Below are positions 37,301 to 48,674 of a DNA stretch of 64,000 nt, piece by piece (position 1 is the first letter of the stretch; each line of letters starts with the position of its first letter). The notes under the pieces were generated by a model. The model was given only the letters and a program-made list of their open reading frames with translations, searched no databases and was not told the origin of the DNA. The stretch is from Phoronis australis (Eukaryota > Phoronida > Phoronidae). Where the stretch lies: positions 403,638 to 467,637 of the forward strand of contig NMRA01000017.1 in the NCBI GenBank assembly GCA_002633005.1. The letters are read 5' to 3'. The position numbers and the translations under genes were made by a program.

Positions 37301-40300
37301 TGATGAAAATGCGACCAACCAGAAAACTTTAACTTACAAGGTCAGAGTTTACAAACTTATGCTTGTGATTTTGCCTGGTAATAGTGGTGTTTTGTAGCAG
37401 CAAAACAACATTCTGGGGTTACTAATTTGTTATCCGATATAAGGTGTATTGAGTGGTGTATAATGGTGAAATGGTGAGTGTCAAATGCTTTACATGATTT
37501 CGTAACTGTTTTTAACAGTTGAGTAGAGAAATACAACAAGTTACAAAGGCCAGAAGCTCATAAGTGTTATTTTTTGCTTATAGCTCGTATCGGTTTTATC
37601 TCATTTTACTTTGAAGTTGGTCGTATTTTTACTCACCAAGCTAGTGCTTGATATACTTATGCATGTTTTGTGTGTCAGGGCTTGGAATTTTCTGCGGAAA
37701 CGCGGATTTCCGCTTTTTTCAAATGTTCTGTCCGCGTATCTTATTATATTTCCGCGTAAAAAATCGGATTTGATATAAAATTTCCGCGGCAAAGTTCTTT
37801 CTTACCGCCGCGTTGCCGACGACTTTCGCCTCGAAAAGCGGAAGTTGCTCTTTATGTTAATTGTCAACATTGCGGGGCATCTGAGATAGCGTGGTGGATT
37901 TCCTCAATGGCGGCTCGTGTGATTGTAAACCGCGGTGACAAATACTACGACTCTGCAGCCAAAAATGTTTGGAGGCGGGAGTGGCAGACGAGCTAAGACA
38001 GACGCACGCTGAAGCGCGCTTTCAGGCCGTAAAAATTTCCGCGTTTTTCGCCATTGGTCATTCCAAGCCCTGGTGTGTTTAACGCATGTAACCAAGGTAA
38101 TTTAGTTTGAAACGTTCGTGTTTCTATGGCGAATATCGTTTTATGTTTTCATTTTTGTAATTACATTAGCTACCAAGTCCAAACAGAAAAAGAGCAAGGT
38201 TGGAAATAAGGAGAACCACGCTGAACCGACCGACGCTTTGTCTGATCTTGACAGTGACTCAGCCAGTCATAAGAAAACCAACTTTCAGGTGCACCTCTCC
38301 AAACTGGGCAAGATCTCGTTTGCTGCTGGTAGGAAAGACACTGGCATGCAGGTGAGAGATACTGAGGGTGTACTGTTGGTCAGTTAAAGTAGTTATACCT
38401 TCTTAAATCCATATCATTAACATGCGCATACCAATTAGCCAAGGTTTTTAAAGTTCTGTGGTCATATCTGTAAAACTTGCAACATACATCTGGAATGTGT
38501 TAAGGGATATTATCTCGTGATAGTTGTTTTGTAAAAAAGCTACTGTCATTCTTTGTTTTTCACTACCAATTAAACAGTTTTAGATAATCTATTTTTGTGT
38601 GTAAGTGAGTGCTGAAATGAAGATGTATTGATGCTAACCTTTGTCTGTTGGTTTTGCAAACACAATTATGTTTGATATCACATTTCACTGCTATTACAGT
38701 ACTCTTAAAATGTAGTTTCAGAAAATTTTGAATATTTTGAAACTGTTGTGTAGGTGATCAAAGACAGCAAACTACCCAAGGCCAGGTCAAAGCCATCAAA
38801 ATCTCGCTCCAAATCCCGGGCAATGGCCGTGAGCAATCAAAAGACATTGTCAGCAGAGACAGACGTGCCAGTGTCCGTGTTCGACTATGAGGGCACACCT
38901 ACAGACAAGAGAATGAAGGTGTACGACGTATCACTGAATGAGTCGGTATCTCCTAAGAGGCCCACACTAGGCGAGTTCAGGCAACAGGTTCTACAGGTAA
39001 AAAATGTTGGCTGGTGTCTTTATGGCTTTTGTGGTGTCCCAGGTGTGCTTGGGACCATGTCATGTGACTGTGTGTCACGAGGTCCCCTCAGCATGGGTTT
39101 CCACGTAAGTGAAGTCTTCCAATCTGCTTATTGTTCTGAGGAAATTGGAAATACCTAAGCCTGTATGATTTGTTGATTTTCTCCAGTCTATTGAGTAACA
39201 CGGTCAAATCTCTCCAATTTAAGACACAGCATGGCCAAGAAAAATTTTATCATTTTTTGTCAAGTATATGTAGCACACAATTCAATGATTTTCGATGTTC
39301 AAATTTTGCACGATAGCTACCATCAAAGAAAGTTTCCAAAAATTGTGGCCGTTCAGAACAATGGTAGAGGTCATTGAAAAATGAAAAAGGGGGCATTTTT
39401 GGCCGTTGTGGACCTCTGTTACATGTTGTTTGGCTGCTAACTGGTCTTTACAATTAGCACAAACAAATTATTATTTATGCATTCTGAAAAACAATTATAT
39501 AAGCGACTGTCTCAGTTGTGTAATTTTGCATATTAACATATTGTTCATGCCGTCAGTAAGCAATGCTATTCAGATATTTGACTAAGAACAGGTTGTTTGT
39601 TATTACAGATACCAGAGACCCCTGTAGTCACGCGATCAGCAGAGAAATCTCGGGAAGCAAAGAGAAAGAGCGATAGCGAGTCTGACTCGCCTGTCCTTGA
39701 GAAGCGAGCCCGCACAAAGACCATAAGCAAGCCTAAAGTGTTGGCGCCTCCAAAGAGTGCAGGCAGTTCTCCTGTTAAAAATGACGACTCTGTGAGGACA
39801 TCTGAGAGTGATGGCAAGAAGGGGGCTCGGTCACGTTCAAGAACTATAACTGTAGGGGAGACAGGGTCCAAGGATACCGCCACGTCTGAGAAGTGCCAGC
39901 AGAAGTCAGGGCGCTCTAAGACAAGGGTAACACAATCTGGTCCTCGGTGTCGTGAGACTTTTGCCGTTCTCCCGGCAGCTGTGGATGAGGCAAAGAAAAG
40001 CCAAGAGGCAGAAGGGCCTAAGGTTCATGTTGACGATATAGTCGGGCCTAGTGATAGTGAAGGTTGTGTGGAATCCCCCGACAGAATGTCCGCTAGGGCG
40101 TCCCGTTCTAAGAGCCACCGACCAAGCTCTAGGCAGGAAGAACCTAGTATGTATATTAAAGGGGAAAGCAAAGTTATCTTGGAGAGATGTTTATCAGTTT
40201 TCGCAATAGAAAGTGACGTAAAGGGTCCACCAAAAGTCGTGCAGTTTGGTTCTGCATTCAGTTTGTCTGCATTCAGTTTGTCTGCATTCATTTTGGTTAA

Positions 40301-43300
40301 CCAAACAACAATGACTGACACAGACTCATTGTTTGATCAATGGAACTGTCGCCAGGGTGACAAGGGATCTGTATTAATTTAAACTTTTTGAGAAGTTTTG
40401 GAAAATGAACACAGAGCGCCTGATAATCATTCATTTTTGTTTCTTGGTTCCTCTTAGTTGATAATGTTACCGCCAAATTCATGTCATTTATTTGACAAGG
40501 TTCTGTGCTAGTGGCTGTAGAAGCTGGTAAAACACTGTAGTGATTTGTGGACAACATGTATTATGGACCCCAAGAAATAGAACATTTTTGGAAGATGGAT
40601 TCATCGGTGGGACCAGTGTTTGAAAGCACTTGTGTGACTGCGTTATGACTATCTTGTTTTTAACTTTGATGAACAGTCTAGCGGAACAGAAGGAATTATA
40701 GTGGTTGCATTTCTTAGGAAGTTTGGATATGCCTAAGCATGCTGTACACCAGGTCTTGTGTTTACGGTCTAAGTTTCATCACTGAAAATTTCTCAGTATA
40801 GATTTGACCACCTTTTCTCAAGTCTGTTTGTGCACAAATCTGCTTAGGGCTGTTCCAGCAAAATCTGTATGGGAGGGGGGGGAAGGCACTTTTATTTCGT
40901 ACCCACCGCCCATATTTTTCATTTATTTCTCCAACCCATGACCCATAATTTTTTAATTATTTTTGATAGGTTGAAATATAAAATCCAACACTTGCAAACA
41001 AACTGCCACCAGGATGACCTGTTAAGAACTTAGATGATTGACAGACAAGAACTAGTCGTCTTGTCCAATATTGTCAAAAACTAAAGTAGCCTGTGAGCAA
41101 TACTTTTGGCAGCCACCAGGTGTCTCTGTTCACCATGTGTCTATAATTTCAATGAACATTTTTTCAATTATAAGGATCTATGAATCTCAAACTGTCTCCA
41201 CAAACTCTTTTATACTTCTATGTCAAGTGAATATTGGAACTTGTTTATCTTATTCCTCATACTTTTTATTTAAAAATCATCAATTTTCTTATATGTGTTA
41301 ACACCAGTTTAGTGTTGCATAACTTCAATTCAATAGGACTGCAGACAAACAATTGGCACATATCAAGTTGCCCATGACTTGATTAATGGCTTAGTGAACA
41401 TATTGCACTCTGTTCACTGGCAATATGGGCTTTTTTGTTTTGGGATAAGTTAGGATATTTGCCAATTGTATTTTGTTTTTAGTTTTGAGGGCTGGAGTAA
41501 CCAAACTATCAACATTTGACTGGTCAAAAAAGACCACCCATTTTTAATGCATCACTTCTTATAGGAACAACCACCCATAATTTGTGTTTCTTTCTTAAGA
41601 CAACCACCCATGAATTTTTATTTCTACTGCCGTCCCCCCCCTCCCACACGGATTTTACTGGAACCTTATCCATTTCAGGCCAATCTATCGACAATGAACT
41701 TGCTGAAAATCGTTCAGAGGCAGCAGGAGCAACAACAGCAACCTCTATGAAAACCACCAACGATGCAGAAAAAACAAAATCAAAGCCTGCTAAGACCAAG
41801 TTGAGAGCCACGTTTGCAGTACCATTGGAGCTAACTGAAGGTGAGATGTTTGGCGATGATGGAGTGCATGGCGACAGTGCTGTGGCTGAAGCCTCTGTGA
41901 TAATACAGCGTAAGACGTCTCGGTCAAAGAGTCGTGGTACGCAAAAACCAGCCCACACACTGGACAAAGAGATGGAATTGTTGGGTAAGATGGCTGATTT
42001 AAAATAAAATAATAACAGGCGGTCTGGTACACATTGTACCAAACATGCGCACGCCACGCATGTGGGCCCATTGCACTGATCACCTGGAACTAAAATTTGT
42101 GCTTTATTAATATATAGTTAAAACCGAGCTGAGGAGCTGTAAACCTGACTTAAGGGTCTAGCAGTGTGACCCAGTGGGACTTGAACCCACGACCTCGAGT
42201 AAAGAAGGCGCGCACCTATCACACTAGGCCACACTGCCTCCTCTAGATGGCTGATGGGGATGGAGAGAAAATATTTTGATGCTTGCTTTTTAAGTTTCTG
42301 AGTCTTGCGTTGTATCAGTGAAACAATATCCTTCTCCTACAGGATCCCTGACTTGTAGATAACATGAATTTTGCCATTATTTTTGTGGTAAAAAGTATTT
42401 TTGTGCAAGCACGGAGATGGTGCTTTTTCAAACATGGCGTGTTTGAAACACATCTCAACAGTGTGGACTTGGTAAATATTGATATTTTACTTACAAAGTT
42501 CTTACTAGTTGTTTGTAACGTGGCCTCTCATTGGTGGCATGTTATTTACTGCATTCCCAGCCAGTTTATGTGTCTTAGAGACGAGTTTTGCTTGCTAGTT
42601 TCTCATTTGAAAGGTTACAATTTCTGTTTCATAAAACGTATTGCCGAATATAAGGCAATGGCCTTACATTTGGGATTGCATCATTTTAAATGATCCCCGA
42701 AAATGCATTATTTTGCCATGTGTACATGACTTAAATTTACATGACGTGTTGTTTTGTTTTCTTTTATTGATTGGATATTCTCATGGAATGATGTTAGTCA
42801 ACTATTCTTTGATAATTATTATACTAACCATTATGATCACGGCTTACCTATGGACTTCTGTTGTCCTGTCCAGTGCTCATCCAGGGACTCACTCATGCTC
42901 ACTATACCTCTGAACTGTGTGCTTTACAAAGGATTTAATATAATAATTATTGAACTTTAGTTTGTTGCGGATTGTTCATGATATTTGTGATACTTCTTCA
43001 TGGTGGTGACTTGCTCATTTTAGCCGACAGCCTTCCCTTCTGTAATGAGCGACGGGGACAGGTATGTGTTGGCAAGCGTGTCAAAGTGGCAAAAAAGGTG
43101 GACACTGAGGATGACCTTGAGAAGATGTTTGAGTCGGACGTCAGTTTGCTGGAGGAGTACGCCAAACCACCGGAACTCAGAAAGGTAAAGGCTAATAGAT
43201 AGTTTTGAGTTAGGCTCTGTCTTTAAGGCCAAAGAGCATCGTTGATTCTGGTGTTTATTTTTTTTCAAAATCAAGTCGGTTGTACCTTAATTGTTCGCTT

Positions 43301-46244
43301 TCTTAGAAAAGCAAATCCATCTGAGATGAGCAACAATTATGCAGGATTTTTTATCTGAAACTGCTTCGACCACCCAACATACTACTGAACTCGACTATTT
43401 GACTCTGACAATAGACAATAAATTATTAATTACACATTCTGGAATCTAAAACATTGCTTAGTTTTAATAACAATTACAGATCAACCACGATAAAGCTGTT
43501 GGCAAAGTTGGAGTGTGTTTCAATTCTAACTGCCTGTTTATAGTAATCGAAATATTAAACAAAAATGTTAACTTTTGTAAATTGATTTATATTAGTTAAT
43601 TGTTAACCTGACTCATCGTATGAAACATTGATGTGTGTGTTGTATATTTTCAGACAAATTCTTCCACTGGTACTGCAGACGCAGGCAAAGATGATAAAAA
43701 GCTTTCGGTTTCTAGGTAACTACCATTGTCTATTCTAGTGACACCATGGGAACTTCTTCAATTTAATGTCCAATGACTTATCTGTGTTCAGTCATGAGCC
43801 CTGCCTGACCAATCATGAACAAGAACAGCTCTGTCGGATGTCACCCTTCCGTTCTCATGAACACCGGTGTGTCAAAAAGATTTGCAGTGTCCGATCCATT
43901 TCGGTAACCTTACATTCTCATTAAAGTTTCTAAACACCTGTTACCCTTCCTTGTCCTTCGTCAGAAAATCACTGTTGCATGTTTTATCTTCTGTTTTCTT
44001 GTTTTGCAATTGGACTCTCTATTCATTTCAGTGTCCAATCTGACACAGGAAGTTCAGACGACAGCGGCCGGCGTTCCAGACGTGCTGGCAAGGCTGTCAG
44101 CTATGCAGAGCCCAGACTCGGAAGGTGGGTAACTTCGACAGTTCACTAATTACTTTTATGAGACCACATCTGTATTTGTGGACACGTTATGCCGTCATCC
44201 CTGTCAGTTCACCGGTCCGTTTGGTGGTGGCGTCCAGCATCTGCAAAAGCACTCTAAGAATCCTTATCAAAACTGGCATATGTGTCTTTACTGGGAAGAG
44301 TATGAATAGCGAGTTTTTAACGTGTTCAACTGCTGTGGCACCCCTAGAGCCAATTTTTGTTTTTGTTTTTAGCTCAATATCTACTAAGTTCCTCAATGAA
44401 TCTTCATAAAAACTGAGAGTGCAACTGACGTCAATTTTGGCACAAATCCAACTACAATGGAATCTCCTAGTGGCAATTAGGTGTTCTTTGCATTTCTTGA
44501 TATCTATCAAGTTCTCAGACGGATGTTGATGCAATTTGGTAAATAGTTTGTTATCACGAAGACAACTGTACTTGTCCCGTTTCATACTGATTTGACCTAA
44601 ACTGCACCCCCTCGTGGTCTTTTTGCTCCAGTTCTTCATCGTTCATGTCCCTATCCGTCAAACTCTGTGACGAATCCTGATGAAAGGTGGCGGATGTCTA
44701 CCAATTGGGGAGAACATTGCTGACTTGTTTTGCACCCTCTAGAGTTTACCTAGTAGTATTCCCTCTAGTGCATCAATGTTTAAAATAGTCATCATACCTT
44801 GCAACTGTGCTGTATGGGATGCACACAGTGGGCGCACATCAAGGCTATGTGTAACTCTTGCTTATAAAGTAGTATTTCTTTGGGAGAATAAGTTACCTGA
44901 AGCAGTTTTTAAAAAGTCTGAGTCACTGTCGAATGGATATGGTTACATTGTTTTCTCTGCTCATTTGTTGTAGTAAACTGCGGCAAGGAGATCCTGGCAC
45001 CAGCACTATCTATGAGGGGAAGGAGAAACCAGTATTCACACTCAAGTCAACAGGTATGTTAAATAGCCCGTCTCATATAGATCGTTTAAAAAGGACGTAC
45101 TATTGNNNNNNNNNNNNNNNNNNNNNNNNNNNNNNNNNNNNNNNNNNNNNNNNNNNNNNNNNNNNNNNNNNNNNNNNNNNNNNNNNNNNNNNNNNNNNNN
45201 NNNNNNNNNNNNNNNCGAACCATTTACTATTTAAAAAGGATTTTGTGAAAGGGGGCTAACAGTTCTGGAATTTTGTACAAACTAATAATTTCCTATAAAA
45301 TCAAAAAAAATTTCCAAATAAGTCTCATTGGCTGCATGTATTGTTGTGAGCTCAAGTATTATTGAGCAGACAGCGGGTATGTCAAGTATTATTGAGCAGA
45401 CAGCATGTATGTCAAGTATTATTGAGCAGACAGCGTGTATGTCAAGTATTATTGAGCAGACAGCATGCATGTCAAGTATTATTGAGCAGTCAGCAGTTAT
45501 GTCAAGTATTATTGAGCAGACAGCATGTATGTCAAATGTTATTGAGCAGACAGCATGTATGTCAAGTATTATTGAGCAGACAGCATGTATGTCAAGTATT
45601 ATTGAGCAGCCAACACGTATGAAAGGGAAAGTGTAGAGTGAAGTGACAGGCCCTGTTTTGTTGGCATGCTTACACATACAGTGTCGAGAATCATTACTCA
45701 GTTCAGGACAAAATATGACAGAAATTTTACTTTATTTCAGATTGTTAATTTTCTAAAAAAAAGCAAATAGTAGGAAAGTTTTGCATTGCTATCATCAACA
45801 GGCACAAAGTTGTTTAAAGCTGCATTTCACAGCCACTAAGCTGTTAATGTTGCAGTCCAAAATATTGCCACGTTCAACCGATTTTGAGTTATTGCTGAAT
45901 GAGCTGGTTTCCAAATTGTTGTCGGAAATAGAATCCTATCACAGTAAGGACTACTACGAGTCCGATATTATGAAAGTAAGAGGTCCATTTAACCAAACTA
46001 CAGTATGCAGCTTTAAACATTCCTGCAGCAATTTTGTTAATAAACATTTGAAAAATGACCATTACTGGCCCCTTGTGTTTAGTAAGAGAGTCTTTATCGC
46101 AATTAAATTTCCTGACAAAGACACAACTTTCCATTGCTATTGACAGATAATTTTATTGCAGGGAAGAAGTCGTCAACCCTCAACAGCAAGAGGTCTGCTC
46201 TCTCTGTAATAACCAATACAGAACACAGTGGCATGTCACATTAA
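31365..46244 (+). CDS. SGO1: Shugoshin (centromeric cohesion protector), 17 exons
   Basis: Shugoshins recruit PP2A to centromeres and shield cohesin. Exons: 31365-31381 (tentative), 31556-31641, 32031-32451, 33032-33213, 33994-34025, 34579-34638, 35299-35423, 36570-36832, 38170-38351, 38754-38996, 39609-40146, 41679-41984, 43024-43184, 43654-43715, 44032-44124, 44974-45053, 46162-46244. Phases chain without a break to TAA at 46242, about 977 residues. The N terminus has SLKLNNRALAQALEQ, close to SGO2 (NNRALAQAL), then a coiled coil. A KEN box is at 409-411. Residues 906-931 form the C-terminal motif that in family members binds Bub1-phosphorylated H2A: RRSRRAG, VSYAEP, SKLRQGDP. The middle is basic and Ser-rich. 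Features of both SGO1 and SGO2 fit a single ancestral-type gene. The start is the weak point: the second exon could instead begin at 31548 behind an unseen first exon. Confidence 0.92.
32031..32451 (+). CDS. SGO1: Shugoshin exon with N-terminal coiled coil
   Basis: The exon enters in phase 1 after CATATTTCAG and leaves at AG before GTAAAA. It encodes the conserved LNNRALAQAL core followed by heptad-like Leu/Gln/Glu-rich helix (LQLSNERLNQLN, then EIEAEVHKRVQERL). In the family this helix dimerises and binds the PP2A B56 subunit. Confidence 0.93.
35047..35058 (+). repeat. Solo terminal sequence of a hAT-like MITE
   Basis: TTCCAAGCCCTG, preceded by GTCATTCA, matches the right end of the element at 37676-38072. 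No left end is found nearby, so it is a truncated or solo end. Confidence 0.5.
37676..38072. mobile_element. Non-autonomous hAT-like MITE, 397 bp, in shugoshin intron
   Basis: The left end CAGGGCTTGGAAT is inverted at the right end as ATTCCAAGCCCTG. GTGTGT borders both ends, so an 8-bp target duplication is plausible but imperfect. The interior is CpG-rich compared with its surroundings and repeats TTTCCGCG-like words. There is no transposase frame. CAGGG termini suggest the hAT superfamily. Confidence 0.7.
38170..38351 (+). CDS. SGO1: Shugoshin exon with KEN box
   Basis: After the acceptor TTACATTAG the exon reads ATKSKQKKSKVGNKENHAEP. The KEN triplet in a disordered basic stretch is the classic APC/C degron and fits the known turnover of vertebrate SGO1 at mitotic exit. 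Function here is inferred from the family. Confidence 0.85.
40851..41665. mobile_element. Inverted-repeat element in shugoshin intron, next to an acceptor
   Basis: TGTTCCAGCAAAATCTGTAT plus a G run at 40851-40890 is mirrored at 41631-41665 as a C run plus CACACGGATTTTACTGGAAC. This gives inverted ends of about 35-40 bp around roughly 815 bp. The interior has no coding frame and contains ACCACCCAT words several times. The right end stops 13 bases before the acceptor used at 41679. Confidence 0.6.
42165..42241 (-). repeat. tRNA-like element in shugoshin intron
   Basis: Minus strand: A box TGGCCTAGTGT (42221-42231) and B box GGTTCAAGTCC (42177-42187) at tRNA-like spacing, a perfect T stem (GTGGG/CCCAC) around TTCAAGT, and outer stem GCAGTGTG/CACACTGC. 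Extra bases between T stem and outer stem break a normal cloverleaf, so a tRNA-derived SINE or tRNA pseudogene is more likely than a working tRNA. It is a different family from the one at 1850-1932. Confidence 0.6.
44032..45053 (+). CDS. SGO1: Shugoshin C-terminal motif, split over two exons
   Basis: Exon 44032-44124 ends with GRRSRRAGKAVSYAEPRLG, and exon 44974-45053 begins SKLRQGDPGTST. The join creates a Ser codon across the intron (AG plus T). Together they reproduce the shugoshin signature of an Arg cluster, (S/N)Y(A/K)EP and SKLR(Q/R)GDP. The intron between them carries a diverged repeat near 44185-44760. Confidence 0.93.
44185..44760 (+). repeat. Diverged copy of the modular repeat seen at 2794
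   Basis: TATGCCGTCATCCCTGTC is identical in both places. Further on, words such as CTGTGGCACC, CCTAGTGGCAATT, GCAATTTTTGTTTTT and CTCTGTATCT recur in the same order with spacing of roughly 120-190 bases. It is a dispersed repeat built of related modules, with no open frame. Confidence 0.5.
45106..45215. other. Assembly gap (110 N)
   Basis: Unresolved bases lie in the intron before the last shugoshin exon. The flanks are similar to each other (TTTAAAAAGGA appears on both sides), so the gap may sit within a small repeat. Confidence 0.95.
45350..45621 (+). repeat. 30-bp minisatellite in shugoshin intron
   Basis: Nine copies of a 30-bp unit containing AAGTATTATTGAGCAGACAG. Being a multiple of three, it keeps several frames open on both strands (MSSIIEQTAC per unit on +, CSIILDIHAV on -). 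No splice sites recruit it convincingly, so it is called intronic. Confidence 0.95.
46162..46244 (+). CDS. SGO1: Shugoshin last coding exon
   Basis: The exon follows ATTTTATTGCAG, enters in phase 1 (G plus GG) and reads KKSSTLNSKRSALS onward to SHs final TAA at 46242-46244. It lies beyond the N gap and the 30-bp minisatellite, so an extra exon hidden in the 110-base gap cannot be excluded. Confidence 0.85.
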
Positions 46245-46389
46245 ACATAACGATCTGCTGTGGGTCTGGTGTTGCGTGGGTCTGGTGTTGTATGCGGGAG
46301 AACCTGTGCATCTATGAAACCTGGATATCAGTGTCATCAGCCGTACATAATGCTTATTTATTGCACGTTTTGTAGATTCTGTTGTCATG

Positions 46390-46495
46390 ACGTGGTATGC
46401 TATGTTGTGTTATATATATAGATATGTGTTATTTAATCAACATGACATGGTATACTATGTTGCATTATATATATAGATATGTATTATGTAGCAAT
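46390..46495 (+). repeat. Tandem duplication of about 55 bp
   Basis: CATGAC(G/A)TGGTAT followed by TTATATATATAGATATGT occurs twice in a row downstream of the shugoshin stop, probably in its 3'UTR. Confidence 0.7.
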
Positions 46496-48668
46496 TAGTT
46501 TTTCATAGTGGATTGTGGTATGCCTTATTGTAATTGTACAGTAAATGTGGACTGATCCTAAGGGTAATATTGAGTCATACATACGAGTGAAAGCAATGTT
46601 GCCCGAGGTCATCTCTTAACAGATTAACATGGTTTTACCTGCTTTAACTGATGAACTACCTTTGTCTACTCGCTTTGTTCACACAGTCAGGGCTTTATGG
46701 TTTCTACAGCCTGTAATTGGTCAGATCACGAACAGTGACATCTGATGTTTGCATGAATGAAGTGATATACGACTGGCAAGTCAACATCACCTCACAGGTG
46801 GAAGTCATCATAGTGCGTTTTGGCCAGTGTAGAGAACAGAAGTACCAGTGATTGTGTAATGAATACTACCATCAGGCACCAGTGGTTGTCTGGATAGACA
46901 TTAAAACAATGGATCTTGATAACACTACGACAGTTTACATATCATGAAGTCAGTGTGATGTGCTCCGGAACAGCTTGCTCCGGAGTTAGTAACCAAGTGA
47001 TCGGACATGGTGCCGCGGTGGCGGAAAGGCCCACCTAGATGGCGGCACCAGCACATGGTCATCACAATTGTCTTCTAACAGCCTCATGTTGCCAACAGTG
47101 GCTCATGTACTCCTGGTGTAACTTGAGCTCACCAACTCATTGGATTCTCGTCCCGTGTCTTGTGAGAAATTTAATCAATAAAAAGTAAGCTATTATTGTA
47201 TTCTACTTATGGTGTCAGTTAATGTGGTTCTTCCCATCTGTACAGGTAGTCATGAGTGCAGTTACAGGTTTCTGAACACACCTTAGAGGTAGTTGCTTGC
47301 CTTTTTGTTGTTTTTCTTTACAGTTGATTATATACGTGTAGTTGTAACTTCATCCGTGTACAAATACTGTTTCAAATCATGTAGTTCTGGTTGCGATGCT
47401 TTTATTTGGTATTTTAAGGATAAGTGAAACCAAAGTTTGGCATTTTAAAGTGGTTGAATGTGACTGTGCGACAGAATAAATTATTTTCCCAGGACTGAAA
47501 ACTTTGTACTATGCAAGTGTACTGAAATTTAGCATTGTAAAATCTATCCACAATGGAAATCTATTATTAACCAATTAAATTGAGGTTTACAATAATCAGT
47601 TGTAAATAGAAGATATTGTGGTAGAGAAAAATAAATTTTAATAAATGTGTCAATAGCGTGTGTGCTGTTTTTAAAGGAAATCTGTAACCTTAAGTGACCT
47701 AATTTATGAAATTTACTTTTTTCAAGGCAACAGGATATGTTTATTCCGTGCACTTGGAATGAGCAAGTTTTTAACAAAGCTGAAAAATGTGGCGTAAAGT
47801 GTTTGGAATACAATACGAAATATTTAAAAGTAGGTTTTTTTTACAAGTTGACTCCAACCCAGGTAACATTTTGTACCGAGACTATTACTATGTCAATAAA
47901 TTGAATTTCAGATGCACAATTTATCTTAAATACCAATCGTAGCAACTACTGAATGCGCTCTGTATAAAATAAAAAGATCCATTTTTGTTATAAAATGAAT
48001 AAGAGCAACAGCGAGTGTTGATATGCACCCAAAGAGTTCTGCACAAATATACTGACAAAAGGAACGATCACTATTCCAAATATCCCATTTCAGCAAACAA
48101 TCTAGTAAACATGCCATAAAGGAATACACTATCTGAAAAAAATCATTTTTTCACTCAACATATGTATTGTCATCACCATTATGCGCGCCACCTGTTTCCT
48201 CTTCAGGTATCTGATCCCTGCTATTCTTAATTGTGATGTCAAATGGTCACGTTCAATGCGCCATTGTACTGTCACTAGGAGGCGTAACATTGATCTCACC
48301 CCTCTGAAAATTGGTAAGAGTACAACCTTTGATATAAACTTATCTGTCAAATGTCAATCCATCAAGGAATTCGACAATTACTGCCCACAAAGTTCAGTGG
48401 TAGTTGTTCTAGTCTGTGCACTCGGATAAGTAAGATTTTGGTAAACTCTGAAATCTAGCTGCATTTGAATTCGATTTAACTGAGCATTACTGCACACATG
48501 GGGGCACAGCACAGTCAGATCTGTCTAGACAGGAACTCAACTGCCCAATTTAAAGGTGGTTATCAATTTCAAAAGTGTTTAGGAGAGATATCAAAGTTCA
48601 AAACCAGACATTGCAATAATATGTGTAGAAAAAATACTAGAGTGAAGTGGAATGACAAAAAATGAGCA

Positions 48669-48674
48669 TTTATT
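48669..48674 (-). terminator. SIAE: Candidate SIAE poly(A) signal
   Basis: TTTATT on the + strand reads AATAAA on the minus strand, about 550 bases beyond the SIAE stop codon. Confidence 0.4.

Noticed and set aside
40147-40382. Read-through of the shugoshin exon beyond 40146
   Set aside because: A GTATGT donor at 40147 and an in-phase acceptor at 41679 continue the protein; the extension is intron sequence with a short repeat.
41516-41678. Open frame extending upstream of the shugoshin exon at 41679
   Set aside because: It covers the polypyrimidine tract and an inverted-repeat element; the acceptor CATTTCAG gives the correct phase.
45282-45677. 131-codon minus-strand and 102-codon + strand open frames
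   Set aside because: Both are readings of the 30-bp minisatellite; no splice sites or family match.
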